The notes beneath the pieces were generated by a model. The model was not told the DNA's origin, ran no database searches, and saw only the letters and a program-made list of their open reading frames with translations. This document shows, piece after piece, positions 1 through 13,200 of a DNA stretch of 29,987 nucleotides. Position numbers and translations under genes: made by a program. This DNA is from Saccoglossus kowalevskii (taxonomy: Eukaryota > Hemichordata > Enteropneusta > Harrimaniidae), in contig NW_003144288.1 of the NCBI RefSeq assembly GCF_000003605.2, forward strand, positions 565,829 through 595,815, written 5' to 3'. Position 1 is the stretch's first letter. Each line of letters begins with the position of its first letter.

Positions 1-132
1 CCCTTTTTTAATAATCAAAACTACCCTTGATACCCTGGAGAAGTATGTCCATTGTTTCACAAGAACGACTGTCCCAAGAGATTTTCGTCTTCTCAATTTC
101 TCAAGATAAACGTCCCAAGGTTGTTTTGTTTA

Positions 133-609
133 CTAGAAGGAAATATTCTTTGACAGCATTTCATGAATTAATTTCCATTGCACAAAAAAGCAGCAAATAC
201 TCTTACTGAAGCACAGAATTGGCATGATTTTTCCCGGCCATTCACGCAAACTACAAATCAAGACCGCATTCATAGTTGTTGACAGCCGATGGATGAATAT
301 GGATGTATTGTGACGTATTTTGACCCCTGGAACCTGACCTTGCATTCTTGCCACATTTACTTTCATACCTGTTCAATTTCCTTTCATTATTTCATCCATG
401 ATATTTTATATTTAAAACCAACCTTTATTTCACAGTCACTCAAGTTTTCATTTTTCTAAAATTATCTTACTGATCAAAAGACTTTTCACTCCCATCATGC
501 AATCTCCCATAGTACTTCCGCAGACACAGCGACGATCGCCAACATATCTACAAATAACCTTGCTCCCAGGAGCTGAGGAATCACATTGTCCACAAGAACA
601 TTCAATTCC
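133..609 (-). other. Doubtful cysteine-rich exon pair (unrecognised)
   Basis: On the minus strand the frame from 609 to 451 is open and holds seven cysteines in about 35 residues (C-x-C-x2-C-x10-C-x7-C-x-C-x6-C, beginning ECSCGQC and including RRCVCG). It meets a good donor, ATCA|GTAAGA, at 471/470. An acceptor GAACAG|GT lies at 369/368, and joining 471 to 368 keeps a second open frame going to 133. Against a real gene: the acceptor side of the first piece is poor, two stops lie immediately upstream of 609, and the second piece resembles no family I know. It could be two exons of a gene continuing to the left, a decayed copy, or chance. Confidence 0.2.
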
Positions 610-3600
610 CTATCATAATGTCATTGTGGCAACTGAACACATTATTGCAGCCTTAACCAGACGCAGCTCAACACAAGCACATACATTTTGTGCCTGTAGT
701 CATTAACCAAAGTTTTCCCTACTTAGTAATTGAATCCATCGGTGAATGGTTTTCCTATTGCATCAGAGGCAAGTCCACCTAGGGTAAGGAATTGACTTTT
801 TTTGCTGTGCAATGCAATGCAAGATTGGAATTGAAGTCGGATAGATCAATCAACCACTACGATAATCTGTGACTATAACAACTGATATCCCACAATTCAA
901 TGGTGCATTCCCAGGAAATTATGGTCATCTTTGATATTTGAGTATTCAACGTGATATTATGAAGACCATTTTATGGCAGTTGTAAACCTTTATTGCTTTT
1001 CACAGAATAGTAGCTTAGAACCTATCAATTAAAGCAAACTACTGGTACATCAGTTTGGTTCCCAAATTAGAAACTGACCAATTACAGAGTATATAATTTG
1101 CATGAACAAGTTGATGAAACAATATTAATTCAAAAATTCAATTAACTTTCTTAAATAACAATTTATTTGCAGTCAGACAAAACAGAGAAAGTCTCAGTGA
1201 TGTGAGTAATTGAATAGATGATTGCTTAAGAGACTTTAAAGCTAATTAGGATGGTTGTTTTTTTTATTTGAAACTGTAATATACAAGCGTTGGTTAGCTT
1301 GTACACTGTATCTCTATTGATTTTAGTTCTCAGGAAATGACTCTTTCAAGGTGTGCTAGAAATGTATCAATATTCAAGTCCAATAATCAGGAAGGATTTT
1401 ATTGGGTTTAACAAGAAATGTTTTAACGGTTTTCAAAAATAATGAGGCTATTTGTTTTGTTGATACTGTTGTTGGCATCTACATTTTGCAGGATTCATCA
1501 CCTTGTCAACAGAGGGTGCTGTGCAGTGGCGCACACTTTTTGGCAATGTGGAGGCTGATCGGAAACATAAATATTTTAAGACCTTTATAATATTTATTCA
1601 TTCAGATATAAAACCATATTACCGGTATCTAGGATTAATTAATATTTGCACTTTTAAGTAATACATTTTGATGATCCCTAAAGAAAACATGCTATAAGGG
1701 ATCAAAACGGAAGAGCTAGGGACAACTCTACATTATATCTGGGACCTTAAGTTCAATTTTCAAGATCCCCAATTACATGTAGCTACCCACATGACTGTCA
1801 TACTAATTATTCTCTGAATTCTCATTTCCATACTTGACAAATACAAGTTCTTTTCCTTCAGTTCTTTCACTACCCCCCCCAATTTCTGTTTGAATAAATC
1901 CCTCATTCCGATACACGTATATCCTGTACTAAATTAAGAGCAATGCATCAGAGCTTTTTGTTGACAGCCTCCTGAACTGTCACAACTAGAAACCCACCTG
2001 TCTGCCAGAATTCACACTTTATTTCTACTCCTGCATTAGGATAACAAATACATGCTAACTATAATTAACATCTTTGCACATTACAAAATCACTCAACAGA
2101 CATAATACAAATATGACATTCGATAGCAAACAATAATGAACACTGAAATGATAACTATTAAAATAAACCCAGGCATCAAAATGTAATTATCAGAAGACAA
2201 GCAAACATCACAAGACTCAAAATTGAATAATGAATAATGAAAATTACATTATATTATATTATAAATCTTATACTACTGTATTTTCTCTATTAGAAGCACA
2301 TCTCCAATACAAGAACACTCAAACCAAAAAATACATTTATTGTATGCTCCATGTAAATTATTATACCGTAATATAAAATTAATTTGATAATAGACATTAT
2401 TATTTTTGTCAATTGGGTATAAATAAATATGTAATATTTTTGGAGTATTTAACATCAGTGACGCCTCTCCAGACTTTTATTACTGTTTGAGTTATATAAA
2501 AAAAAAAAAAATTGACAAACTATCTTAATGGCTTGCATATAATTTATGACAGTTCCGTGAAAATAAATTACATGATAACGACAAGCTAAACTTACAGCTA
2601 AAATACAGTAATTCATGGTACGTGTTTGTGTTACTTGCTTCAACGTTAAAACTACATTGTATATATGCATGCATGCTACATGTACATACTGCCAGAGCTC
2701 AGTTGTCTGAGGCAAATCTGATTACTATTAATACCTGACAATTGTAGCAACGTTAGGGGTCGCTTTTAACCAGCAGTTGTTGATTTATTGGTGCTGGTAC
2801 AAAAATGTATACATATCTCTTACTACATCTAACCAACTACCTACATGTATTATGCAAAGACAATAACCCAGTCAGTGTGAGGACACACCTCTTATCTACA
2901 TGTACCTACATGCAACCTCAGCCATAATAAAGTGTTAAAATTTTGTAGTGGAACTGATGGGCGAATTTTATCTGTTCATATCCTGGCTAGTAAGGCTTCG
3001 ATTAGCATAAATCGACATGATTCTAATGAAAAATTCATATTTCATGGAGCTCACTTTTCAAAAGCTTACATGAATAATACAAAGTAATTTATAATTTTTT
3101 TTTTTTTCTGGATAGGAATCATAGTACCTATACTACCACTGTTATTTCGGAAATGCAACGTAAAGCTTAATATACATACACTTTCAGAAAGGCGTAAACA
3201 AGAACTTCAACAACAGAATAGCATTTTTCAGTCTCAGATCTCAGATCTCAAAATTACAATTCTAGTACTCAACAGACACAAAAAATCCAATTTTTATTTG
3301 CAATAAATAGAGTAGTTATGACTTGTGTACATTTAATAATAAGACTGACTCTTGGAAATGAAAGGCTTTCCTGTTCAGTAGCAAATGAAAATTAAATTAC
3401 CAACTCATCCATTATAGGAGATAGGTATTTTATGAGATTGTGATCAACAACATCTCTTCTAATAAAGTAAGTAATTCTTCTAAATATCATTTGCTTATTC
3501 TCCACTTAATCCTAAAATATTTTTTGAATTTGGTGACCATGGCTGTTTTACTACATTTTCAAACCTAATTGACATAAAGAATCAACCTTTTAAATGTGGC

Positions 3601-4600
3601 TGATTTATTTTATTACACGTAAGTCGTTCTAAGCTACTACTGGTGTACAATCACTTTCACTCAATGCACAAAAATCAAATTCCTGTCCTTGAAAACTCCC
3701 TATAGATGGATAAGAAACCGGAATACATACAAAGACAGTACATTTTTTTTTTATCCATCATGAACACAAGCTTTATAAACACATTAATCATGTATGACTT
3801 GAAAGTACAGAACACCTGGACCAGACATGTTGCCACTCAGGGTATGCTGCAATGAGTTAATACTCTGCCGACGGATATGTTGCAAACTAGGCTTTTAACT
3901 TTCCAGTCATGGTATGAACACATTGCATCAACTATTAATGAGTTAGGAACTCAGCAACAATACTTTAGGGAAATAATATATGAAAATAATAAGACTAGAA
4001 TTATCCAATTTTAGCATTAGCAATTTAATTGCCTACTACTACAATAAATAATTAACTAGAGTGAATGGTTTCATTTCACCAAACCTGCCATATCTGCTTT
4101 ATTGGGATCAATGCGACTAATGCGCTACATTTGATACCGTATTTGCTCTATTAGAAGCGCATACACTTTTATATATAATAGGTACATTACGGGTGTTGCT
4201 ATGGCGAAATAAGTCATATTTTAACCTTCTGAGCACCTAAGTCAACTTCTGGCATCATCCTCGAAATAGTTCCATTTTTAGTCCACTCTTTTTCCCAGGA
4301 AATGTTGACGAAAATTTCAAATTTGTTGATAAAAAATCTAAAAGCAATGTCACATTTTCTCTATTCTGTCTAAAATTACGACTAAAGGCAGTAAAAATGA
4401 CAGAAAAAGTCAACAAGCTTATCCCATTTTGAGCAGGCAAGTCAATTACTTAGCAGTGACGTAAATAAGATAATGTGGTCAAAGAAAATGTACATGTAGA
4501 ATATCTGCTCTGCATAGCTAGGTTTCACTTTCATTACACATACTGTCATAGTAAATAATATTTCATAGCTTATTAGTCCGATTCACTGTTCTCTGACTTA
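610..4600. other. AT-rich non-coding stretch
   Basis: No open frame here has a coding look or a recognisable domain; the ORFs present are short, AT-driven and lack convincing splice sites. It holds homopolymer A and T runs (for example 2499-2512 and 3099-3108), many ACATGTA words, and two copies of a short dispersed motif, CTCTATTAGAAGC (about 2275-2300 and 4136-4162). A TTTTAACCTTCTGAGCACC motif lies at 4219-4237, and related copies occur at 17083 and 19059. Confidence 0.6.
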
Positions 4601-4607
4601 AGGATCT

Positions 4608-4815
4608 ATGGGAGTGTGTCTGTCAGTTCGTTCGTCCGTCCGTCCGTCCGTCCGTCTGTCCGCCTGAACCTGCATCTCAGACATGCCTTGAATGATCACA
4701 TTCAAAATGAACACAACACATCATAGATAGCCATTTTAAAGTTACAGATTCATCAAAATCTAGCATTTCTGTCATTTTGGAACCAGTTATCATTCATCTT
4801 GGTACATAAATTAAA
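4608..4815 (+). repeat. (GTCC)n microsatellite and degenerate family-A repeat
   Basis: A run of GTCC/GTCT tetranucleotides at about 4627-4662 is followed by text like that in the 7499-8530 array: 'cctgcatctcagacatgcc', then a block with 'gccattttaaagttacag', a 'catcaaaatc' word and 'cttggtacataaattaaac'. The order of these words matches one to two monomers of family A, so I read it as an old copy of that dispersed repeat. Confidence 0.65.
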
Positions 4816-7020
4816 CATACATCTATCATTGTGTCTCTGACATACTACCAGTAATCTCAATCAAACTTTGTAACTAAATTATACTTCATGTAATTTAATT
4901 ATTCTGATTGAAAATGGCTGATTCGATTTCAGTTTTGTTTACTATAGAAGCAACTACGATTAAAACAACAAATAAGTACATGTAGTAGGTTGGATATGCT
5001 CATATTTTTACTTCTGACACTCAACCCAAAATGTACATGTACAATGTATGTATTTATAACTACCTGGTACATTATAAAGACCACAGTATGATAGCTAATG
5101 CCCATTTATAAATCCATTAACAAAATACACAACATTTATAGTTACAAAAAAATGATTCATAAAACAAATGACCAGATGGTCGAAATAGCTTTGCTGTTTC
5201 AGCAGAGCTTTGAGTGTTCCCCTAATGTCACAGAAGGAACTAATCTACGGTACCATAATACAGGTCAATTCAAGTTACACATATACAATGTATTAGTAGT
5301 TTTCAGAAAGAAGAAGGAAATGTAATTGCTGACGGACAGCTGATGACAATCACCCACATGACCAGTTCTGCTCTGTCATCTACAATGACAGCAAAGCTTA
5401 AAATTACAAGACCAAGAATATAAATACTTGGAGAACTATGTACACTCATTTTTTTTTTTTTATCTTTTTTACTCTATCAGCCTGGTAAATGTATGCATAC
5501 ACACTATGTAATCAATCTACAATTAACACGTATGTAGAACAATTAAAAGAGCAATTCACATGGTACCAGGTGGTAATATATACTTACAATGCCATGATAA
5601 TGTAAATGAGACGGAATATTAATAATTAACATTTCAATTTTTACAGTACATGTATGCTCCTCCCTAAGAAGTTGATGAAAATTTTCAAAATACACATTGC
5701 TATTTGTAAAGCATACAGAAATAAATAACAATACGTTCGCATTAATTGACACCATTCAGCTCTAATATGTCAATTTTTTTGGAAATTATTTTGACATTAC
5801 CCTCTATGCTAAAAGGTTTAGAGCATTATAAATCTAGTGAAAGGTTAAGCACATTTTCAATGAAAGATTAACCAGTTAAGAATCCAAAATAAAACCGCTT
5901 AAGTTATTTTACTTTAAATATATTTAAAGTGGAGCCCTGAGCTGAGCCCCGATGACTTACAGGTCAACAAACCTACACCTGGGAGATGTTACTTGAAGTT
6001 TATAGTGGAAGTTGACCTTAGTGTATGCAAAACAGCAGACACTGAAAAATGGTAAACATAGTTTTCATTTTTCATTCACATGGAATAAATGTACAATGTA
6101 TTGTTGACCGTAGGACTTCCAGGTGTCGTACAACAAACAAGTAAAACACAGAAATGGTAGTGAAGATATTTTCCCCGAAATTGCATTCCTTTCAGATCAA
6201 AACATCCCAGAACAATGTAAACAAATATGTGTGTTTATGCAGATATTACATTTTAATAAATTCATTCAAAGGGTGAAATCACTCTTGAAAATATCATGTT
6301 TTTTTTTTTGCTATGGACATGTTAATGTTTGAGAAAACACCATACTGCGTCCTCCCGAAAAAATAAACAAAATTAGTAAAGTAAAATAAATACTAAAGAA
6401 GCCCCAGAGGTATATACAAAGTTCACTGCCTGTGTATACACAACTAGAATGTAATAAACATCGAAACTTAAACAAACTTTGACCTAAACAAAGCCACACA
6501 TCTAATTAGTTAGTTAATTAATATGCACAGGTGGATCAGAACAAGTGTTGTTGATTATTATACATCGTATTGTGAATACGTGTATAATATATTTTTTGTT
6601 TTTTGGTGTGGTATGGTCTAACTGTCTGTTCATTGTTTACTTTATGTGTACTGTGTAAATCCATTAAGCTAGTCAACATTGGACTAATGCCGAAAAAGGT
6701 TTCAATCATTTATGCAAAACGTAAAACAACTGATCGATATTATTTATTCTGACGCTGAATTTAAATAAAAGACACAATAACGCCATACACAGATGTTTCA
6801 TATATGGGCTAAACTCCTTCTCTTCCACCGCAGCCAGCGAGTATTTTGGAATTTTTGTAGATAACTTACAGAATATATTATATTTACTCCTTATCGCCTG
6901 CGGAATCCCAACAAATTAAAATAACTAATAATGTGAACGTCTTTGTTTTCAACACCGATGAATTCACGGAAATTATTAATAATGTCGGCCAGGACACAAC
7001 CATTCCCCCGAATTCAAACA
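4816..7020. other. AT-rich non-coding stretch upstream of the promoter
   Basis: Nothing supportable as coding. The longest frames (5098-5325 +, 5543-5755 -, 6123-6332 +, 6311-6499 -) have AT-driven composition and no domain. The last 200 bases before 7020 become a little richer in CG and lead into the THOC6 promoter region. Confidence 0.6.
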
Positions 7021-7043
7021 TCAAAAACAGTACATAAACATAC

Positions 7044-7272
7044 CTTCTAATTCGTATAAATTGAATCGGCGAGAAGTGTGGTAAGTCGTGTATAACTCCC
7101 TATAATCTTGGGCAAAAATTGTCCCGTTTTTTTGCGCTGCACTGGGTGTTTTCGACGATATAGTAGTGACGACCATCCAACGTGTACGGTAAATTTCGAT
7201 GGGAATGACGACATTGCGCCTGCGCAGTAACATTCTAGAGTAGTAAGTAAGACAGACACAACAAACAAACAA
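7044..7272 (-). other. Possible divergent first exon sharing the THOC6 promoter
   Basis: Running leftward from the promoter, two minus-strand frames are open over 7272-7044. The stretch ends in a clear donor, TTAGAAG|GTATGT, at 7044/7043. Base composition is higher in CG than the flanks. The peptides in the two frames match nothing I recognise, so it may be an untranslated first exon of a divergent transcript or promoter antisense RNA. I could not find matching downstream exons in 1-7000. Confidence 0.3.
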
Positions 7273-7281
7273 ACATCAATC
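7190..7281 (+). promoter_or_regulatory. THOC6 core promoter with NRF1-type palindrome
   Basis: TGCGCCTGCGCA at 7215-7226, 56 bases before the THOC6 ATG, is a close match to the NRF1 site common in CpG-type, often bidirectional, housekeeping promoters. There is no TATA box at a useful distance. The start region CATGGCGGAC (7281-7290) also resembles the YY1 word ATGGCGG often seen overlapping initiator codons of such genes. The site is seen in the sequence; binding is inferred. Confidence 0.5.
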
Positions 7282-10200
7282 ATGGCGGACAAATTTGAGG
7301 TTGGTTTGCAGATCGTGAGAATTTAGGGAATATTGTAGTAGTTTTTTGTAAAGTTGAAGTTCACGCATAGCGACGAGTTTATACAACCACTGCACTGCGT
7401 TTAGTATGAATTGTGCAATTATGCATTCTCTAATTTTCGTGAAATCTTCTATTGTATCGCACACGTGGTTTGTTTTGATTTCGCATCCCAGGTTTTTTAG
7501 TCCCCGTTCGGACATAGTCCGAAAACGGGGACTTATGTGTTGCCCTGTGTGCGTGCGTGCGTACGTGCGTGCGTGCGTGCGTCCGTGATCACCTGTATCT
7601 CGAACATGCAAGGACCGATTAAGTTCAAACTTCACTCATACATCACACATTATATGGGACATATGCTGCTTTTTTTTTTATGCACATGCATGTTTTTCAT
7701 GATCCGATTAACGATAGCCGAATAGCGGCCATTTTAAGGCCGAAAATGCATCAAAATCGCACATTTTCACCATTCCGGACCCGGATCTCAGTTATGCATG
7801 GACGGATTTTGTTCAAATTTATTACATACATTAAACATAATAGGACCTTGATGCACGTCATTTTTTTTTTTGGATCGGGTTTGAAATGGCCGACTAGCAG
7901 CCATTTTGTTTTAAAGAATTCAGTTCTGGATCCGTATCTGAGACATGCTTGGATTGATCGAGTTCAAACTTCACACACACAAGTTACATCATGTCACAAA
8001 TATGTATGTGCATTTGTTTCATGATCTCATTAATGATAGCCAAATGGCGGCCGCTTTAAGGCCGAAAATGCATTGAAATCGCACATTTTCACCATTCCGG
8101 ACCCGGATCTCAGTAATGCATGGACGGATTTTGTTCAAATTTGGTACATACATTAAACATAATATGACCTTGATGCACATCATTTTTTTTTCTGGATCAA
8201 GTTCAAAATGGCCGACTGGCGGCCATTTTGTTTTAAAGAATTCAGTTCTGGATCCAAGACATGTCTGGATTGATCAAGTTCAAACTTCACACACACATGG
8301 TACATCATGTCACAAATAGATATGTGCATTTGTTTCATGATCCGCTTAACAATAGCTGAATGATGGCCATTTTAAGGCAGAAAATGCATCAAAATCACGC
8401 ATTTTCACAATTCCGAAACTGGATCTCAGTACAATGGATTTAGTACAATGTGTTGTACATATGCAGGTGCATTTCGGTCATGATCTGCTTTGAATGTATA
8501 TGTCACTCAAATATGAACGGAACGGGGACATGTCATTGACAATGACTTGTCTATTTTAGACTCATCGACGATCAGTCTTACTGGACACCGGTTTTGTGAG
8601 TACTGAGTGAGGCATTGGGACTTGTAGCTGACGACCTGAATGTCCACTGACAATTTGCCTGAAATAAGTGCAATACTACCGGTAATATTTTTAAATATGT
8701 ATGTATTAATTTTCTGAGATCCTGTGCACACTGAATCTTGCTTGGTATTTCCGCACACTAATTTTGCATTAAAATGCATTAGGGCCCGGGGGTACGAAAT
8801 GCATTGGGGGGGTTAGCTGCAGTTCTGTAATTCCCTTGGTTTTTGCTGAAGTTTTCTGTAATTTGTTGTTGCCAGGAGGGTTGTTTTGTCTGTTGTGGCA
8901 CGACCTCCCCACAAACCAAAAGATCTACAGAACTGCAGATAGTAGGGAAGTGTAATTGTACTAATATATACATGTACAACGAGTACTGGATAACTATACC
9001 AAAATAATTTCAACGTGATTTTCATCAGACACCTCGACGTAGGGCCCCTGGACATTTCAACCCATCTACCTCTTGATCAGACCTCAGTGGTGAATGCATT
9101 AATTATAAGTTGATGAGTAAAATCCGCAAAATTAAATCTACATGAATATGTAAAATAATAATAAAACCCATTGTTTCCTTGAAAAATTTGTGAAATTAAA
9201 ATACAGTAAATATGCTCAACATCAAAATAGTGAAATTAAATGTCAGTGAAAATATGTGATTTTACAGTATACATGTACGAACACTAACGTAAGAAAAAAT
9301 TGTCTTCGTGATAGATAGAGGGACTCTGCTAGCATCCATATCCAAATAGACGCAATCAGGTTATTAATCATGGAAAAATAACGTTCAATGTAGTATATTA
9401 CATGTACCATGTAGCTAAACAATCTCCATGACATTACCAAGAAATTCATATTTCCCTAATTTGAATATTTCTTTTTTTTTTCAGGAAGATGCGATAATGA
9501 AGCAACGACAACAACTTCATATGACTGTTTTCTCTCAGTGTTTCTCACCATGCGGTAAATTTCTTGTCACTGGAAACAATTTTGGAAGAATAGCAGTTTT
9601 CAGGTACGATGTTGTTGGACTGTTGATTGTCGCAATATCAATTCAGTTTATTTGCTTCTTATTGTGTACAGACAAATATAAATTACATTATTATTCCAAA
9701 ACAACAATAATCCCGAAAAGTATTTTCTTTAAGTGCTCTGTGTTCATCATACATGTAACTGTAGTTGTTGGTTAATATTTTCATACATGTAACAACCAAT
9801 TAAAATGCTTAAAAAAATATTTTTTTTTTTATTTGGGCTGATAACAGTCGATCATAACTAAAATTTTTGCAAGAAACCAATTTCTGTGATTTTTGCTGGT
9901 CGGTGAAAATTGTATAATTTTGTAGCAACTAAATTTTCACCAAATTAGTGGAACATTTTGCCTATTTTTGGGTATTTTTTTGGTAATTTCCTACTGGCTA
10001 CAGGCCTTGATCAAGGGGAAAAAAACTGATGCAGGTTTAAAATTTGCTGCTCAAAGTAATGTACGAGATACAATCATGAACGATATTTGTGTTTACCTAT
10101 TTCTGCCATATTCCATATTGTGATTAGATGAACTGTGTTGCGCATTAGGTGCAGTGGTAAAAAACAGCTGGATGACAACATATAAAATTGCCTGCATGCA

Positions 10201-13200
10201 TTCAATATACTGTATTGTTTATATCATTATTTCATTGTAGTTTAGTGTCAGCACTGAGTCCAGATATCATAGAAGACTGTAGAAAACCAATATTGTCATT
10301 CCAAGGTAACATTACAATTTATTGTTTCCAGTACATGTGAGTAGGCAGAGGTGTAAGCTCAAATAAATGTTATTTAGAAATGATCTGAACAATGTCTGAT
10401 TTGCAATCGTTTTCTCTTAGAGGATTCATCATACACCAACCATATGTATATGTATATGGTTATTGATGATCAGTATAAAGGGGATTTATAAAGAGATAAA
10501 AATCAAACCTTCTCAAGAGTAATAATTTATGCTAATTTGGTTATTAAAAAATCCAAATACAAAAATTGTTCTTTGACTAACCATAAAACAGCTACCAACA
10601 TACCATCAACATTGTCAACAAATTTGTGCTGTGATTTAATTACAATGCTTAGTGGGAGGATGTTTTATGATCAAAATATGTACATTGTATGAGGCATTAT
10701 ATGAGTTCACTGTTAACGTTAATTAATTGCTAAAAATTAGGATTCATGAATTGTTTGTGATAATTAGCGTATGAAAAACACGTATTTGAATCTTTGTTTT
10801 ACAATACGGAGCATCCTGCTCACAATTCACCGACCACCCTGGAGAATGTTGTGATCATGTGTATATAACATTTACCGGTAGTCTCAATATGGAGCAGCAT
10901 GCAATGTAATTCATTTTTATTATGCATGTTAATTGGATAAATAACTTTCCGGTAGTGTAAAATGCTGTAAATTGGGAGGGGGTGATTATCCTCGGGAGCG
11001 GACATCCGGGCATTTTCTACCGCCTGGCAACCCTCGCATTGAAAACAAAGACCAAAAACTCGCAGAAAACGGTACTTTGCGATGGTTGTTGAGAGTCCCC
11101 TGAACAGTGTAACAAGATTAGCCCTACGTGTGTAACATATATGAATTTGGTTGTTCAGGATTACTTCAAAGTTGAGTTTGTGTTGTTTTCTCGAATTTTC
11201 ACCGGCTCCACCGGCGTTCCACAACAGCGCGCACAGAGCCCATAGAAATACGTGGTACAGTGATGTGCGTCTTAGCAACGTAGAATGTCTGTGACATAGC
11301 TCCGCCCCCGAGGATACACAAGCAGGGATTTATTCTCTGACAAGTATGGTAGTACTGATAATGTTGAATTTTCAATGACAAGTACTGGAGAATTTAAACA
11401 ATATACACATCTATTACAGGCAGCAGTAGTGCAATATATTCACTAATAGCAACTGACAAGTTTCTCATATGGTGAGTTTAATATGTTTTTAGCTATGCTG
11501 TCGACTTTGTACTATCATATGAGTGATTGTCCGTCGTCGTCCGTGTCAATGTTTTATTTTTTCGACTTCTTCTTGAAAACTAAATGCCTGAATGCTTTGA
11601 TACTTGGTATATATGTACCTTGGGTAGACCTCTCTTAGATTTGTTCATTTCATGATGATATCTTCAATTCTCTAATTTTGGTGAATATTTTTGTAATTTT
11701 TGGTAAAAAGTGATATTTTCTACTTCTTGTTGAAAACCGCAAGTCCAATTACTTTGATATTACATATATACCCGGTAGGTACTACGTGTGGACCTCTCTC
11801 AGATTTGTTAATTTCGTGGTGATATCTTCAATTATCAAATTTTGATGATTCTTTTTGGTGAAAAGTGATATTTTTGAATTCTTGTTGAAAACAGCAAGTC
11901 AGGTTGTTTTGATACTATACATATTGTTCATTTTCTAATAATATCTTCAGTTCTTAATTGAAATGTGCATTGCTAACAGCGGAGCTATCTCAGCCGACAG
12001 GCTGCTTGTTTGTCATTGTTGTACCAAATGGGATACAACGGTCAGGTCATACACAATCTAAACAGCACCATAGTCAAAAACATCATTTTGCCTTACCGTG
12101 TTACCGTATGTGGCTAATATAACACATGGCACTTCAACTCTGATGATACCAACGTGTAAAACAACACTATGGAGCTAATACAATTAAAGTTAATACAACA
12201 ACCATAGCGTGACCAGCATTGTTTGTCAGATTTCCAGACTGAGCTCACAAAACTAAAAGTACATTTGTAAACACTGTTTAAGGATAATAGTTCAGGTTTA
12301 ATTTAGACATAAAGACACCAAACCCATGCATTCAGTGTTTTGGCTTACGTTTGTGATTGACATCAGTCTCAAAATAACATTCTAATTTAGTGAGACTACA
12401 TTGCCAGTCAATCGTGTCTTGAGCACCTCCATGTATAATTACATTGTGAGTCGATTCTAAAACCAATTTATTTTAGTTCCTGCTGTTCTACAATATGCAT
12501 TACAAAATATATTAAATCCATATGTAGTATATAACCCATAGAATACTACATGAACACAAGAATAATCAGACAGGATTTTGTATTATTTTTGTGTTCGGAA
12601 TACGGAATAATAGATTTTACTTGCTCTGTTTAATATTTGTCTGATTTCAGTGGTGGAGAGGGAGATATTAATGCATGGAATTGGTCAGACATATACAAAA
12701 AGGTAAGCTGCAAAACAATAACATTTTACGAGTGCATTTGTTGGTAATACTCCTTGATGAGTATTATTGCCATTTCCATGTTACAAAGTAATTGATTTTT
12801 TTTTTCATCAGACACCTAAAGTAGCGTGGTCGTTATCAGTGCCTGTCGATGGTTACTTCAACCATCCAGAAACCAATTGCTTGTCGTATCAAGAAAAGGT
12901 AAGCCTAATATAAATTCATCATTATTAACTTCAGTTCTACTGTTTGAATCATGGAATTATTTAGTGCAGAGAATAAATAGAACACATCGAAGAGGTTCAC
13001 ATGATCCTATACATGAACTTGTCACTTGGTGGTGTTCTCATGATGACTTCATTGTTACACATTTATTATGACATATCTTTTTCTTACTTGAAAACATGTT
13101 ATACTGATGACATAATGTGATATATTGCTGCCATATCTGTTGAAACAAAGCAAAGTGTGTAAATATGAATAAACTCTAACATGTTCAATTTAAGTGGCGT

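Noticed and set aside
7276-8319. Several ORFs of 60-119 codons over THOC6 intron 1
   Set aside because: They lie in the family-A tandem array and its microsatellite (repeating Arg-Ala-Cys-Val from GTGC), and recur because the monomers repeat.
7545-8530. CRISPR array
   Set aside because: Repeats are long, diverged and contiguous with no spacers, and the genome is eukaryotic.
9428-9775. + strand ORF of 115 codons taken as a gene
   Set aside because: Only 9485-9603 is coding (THOC6 exon 2); the rest is intron read-through.
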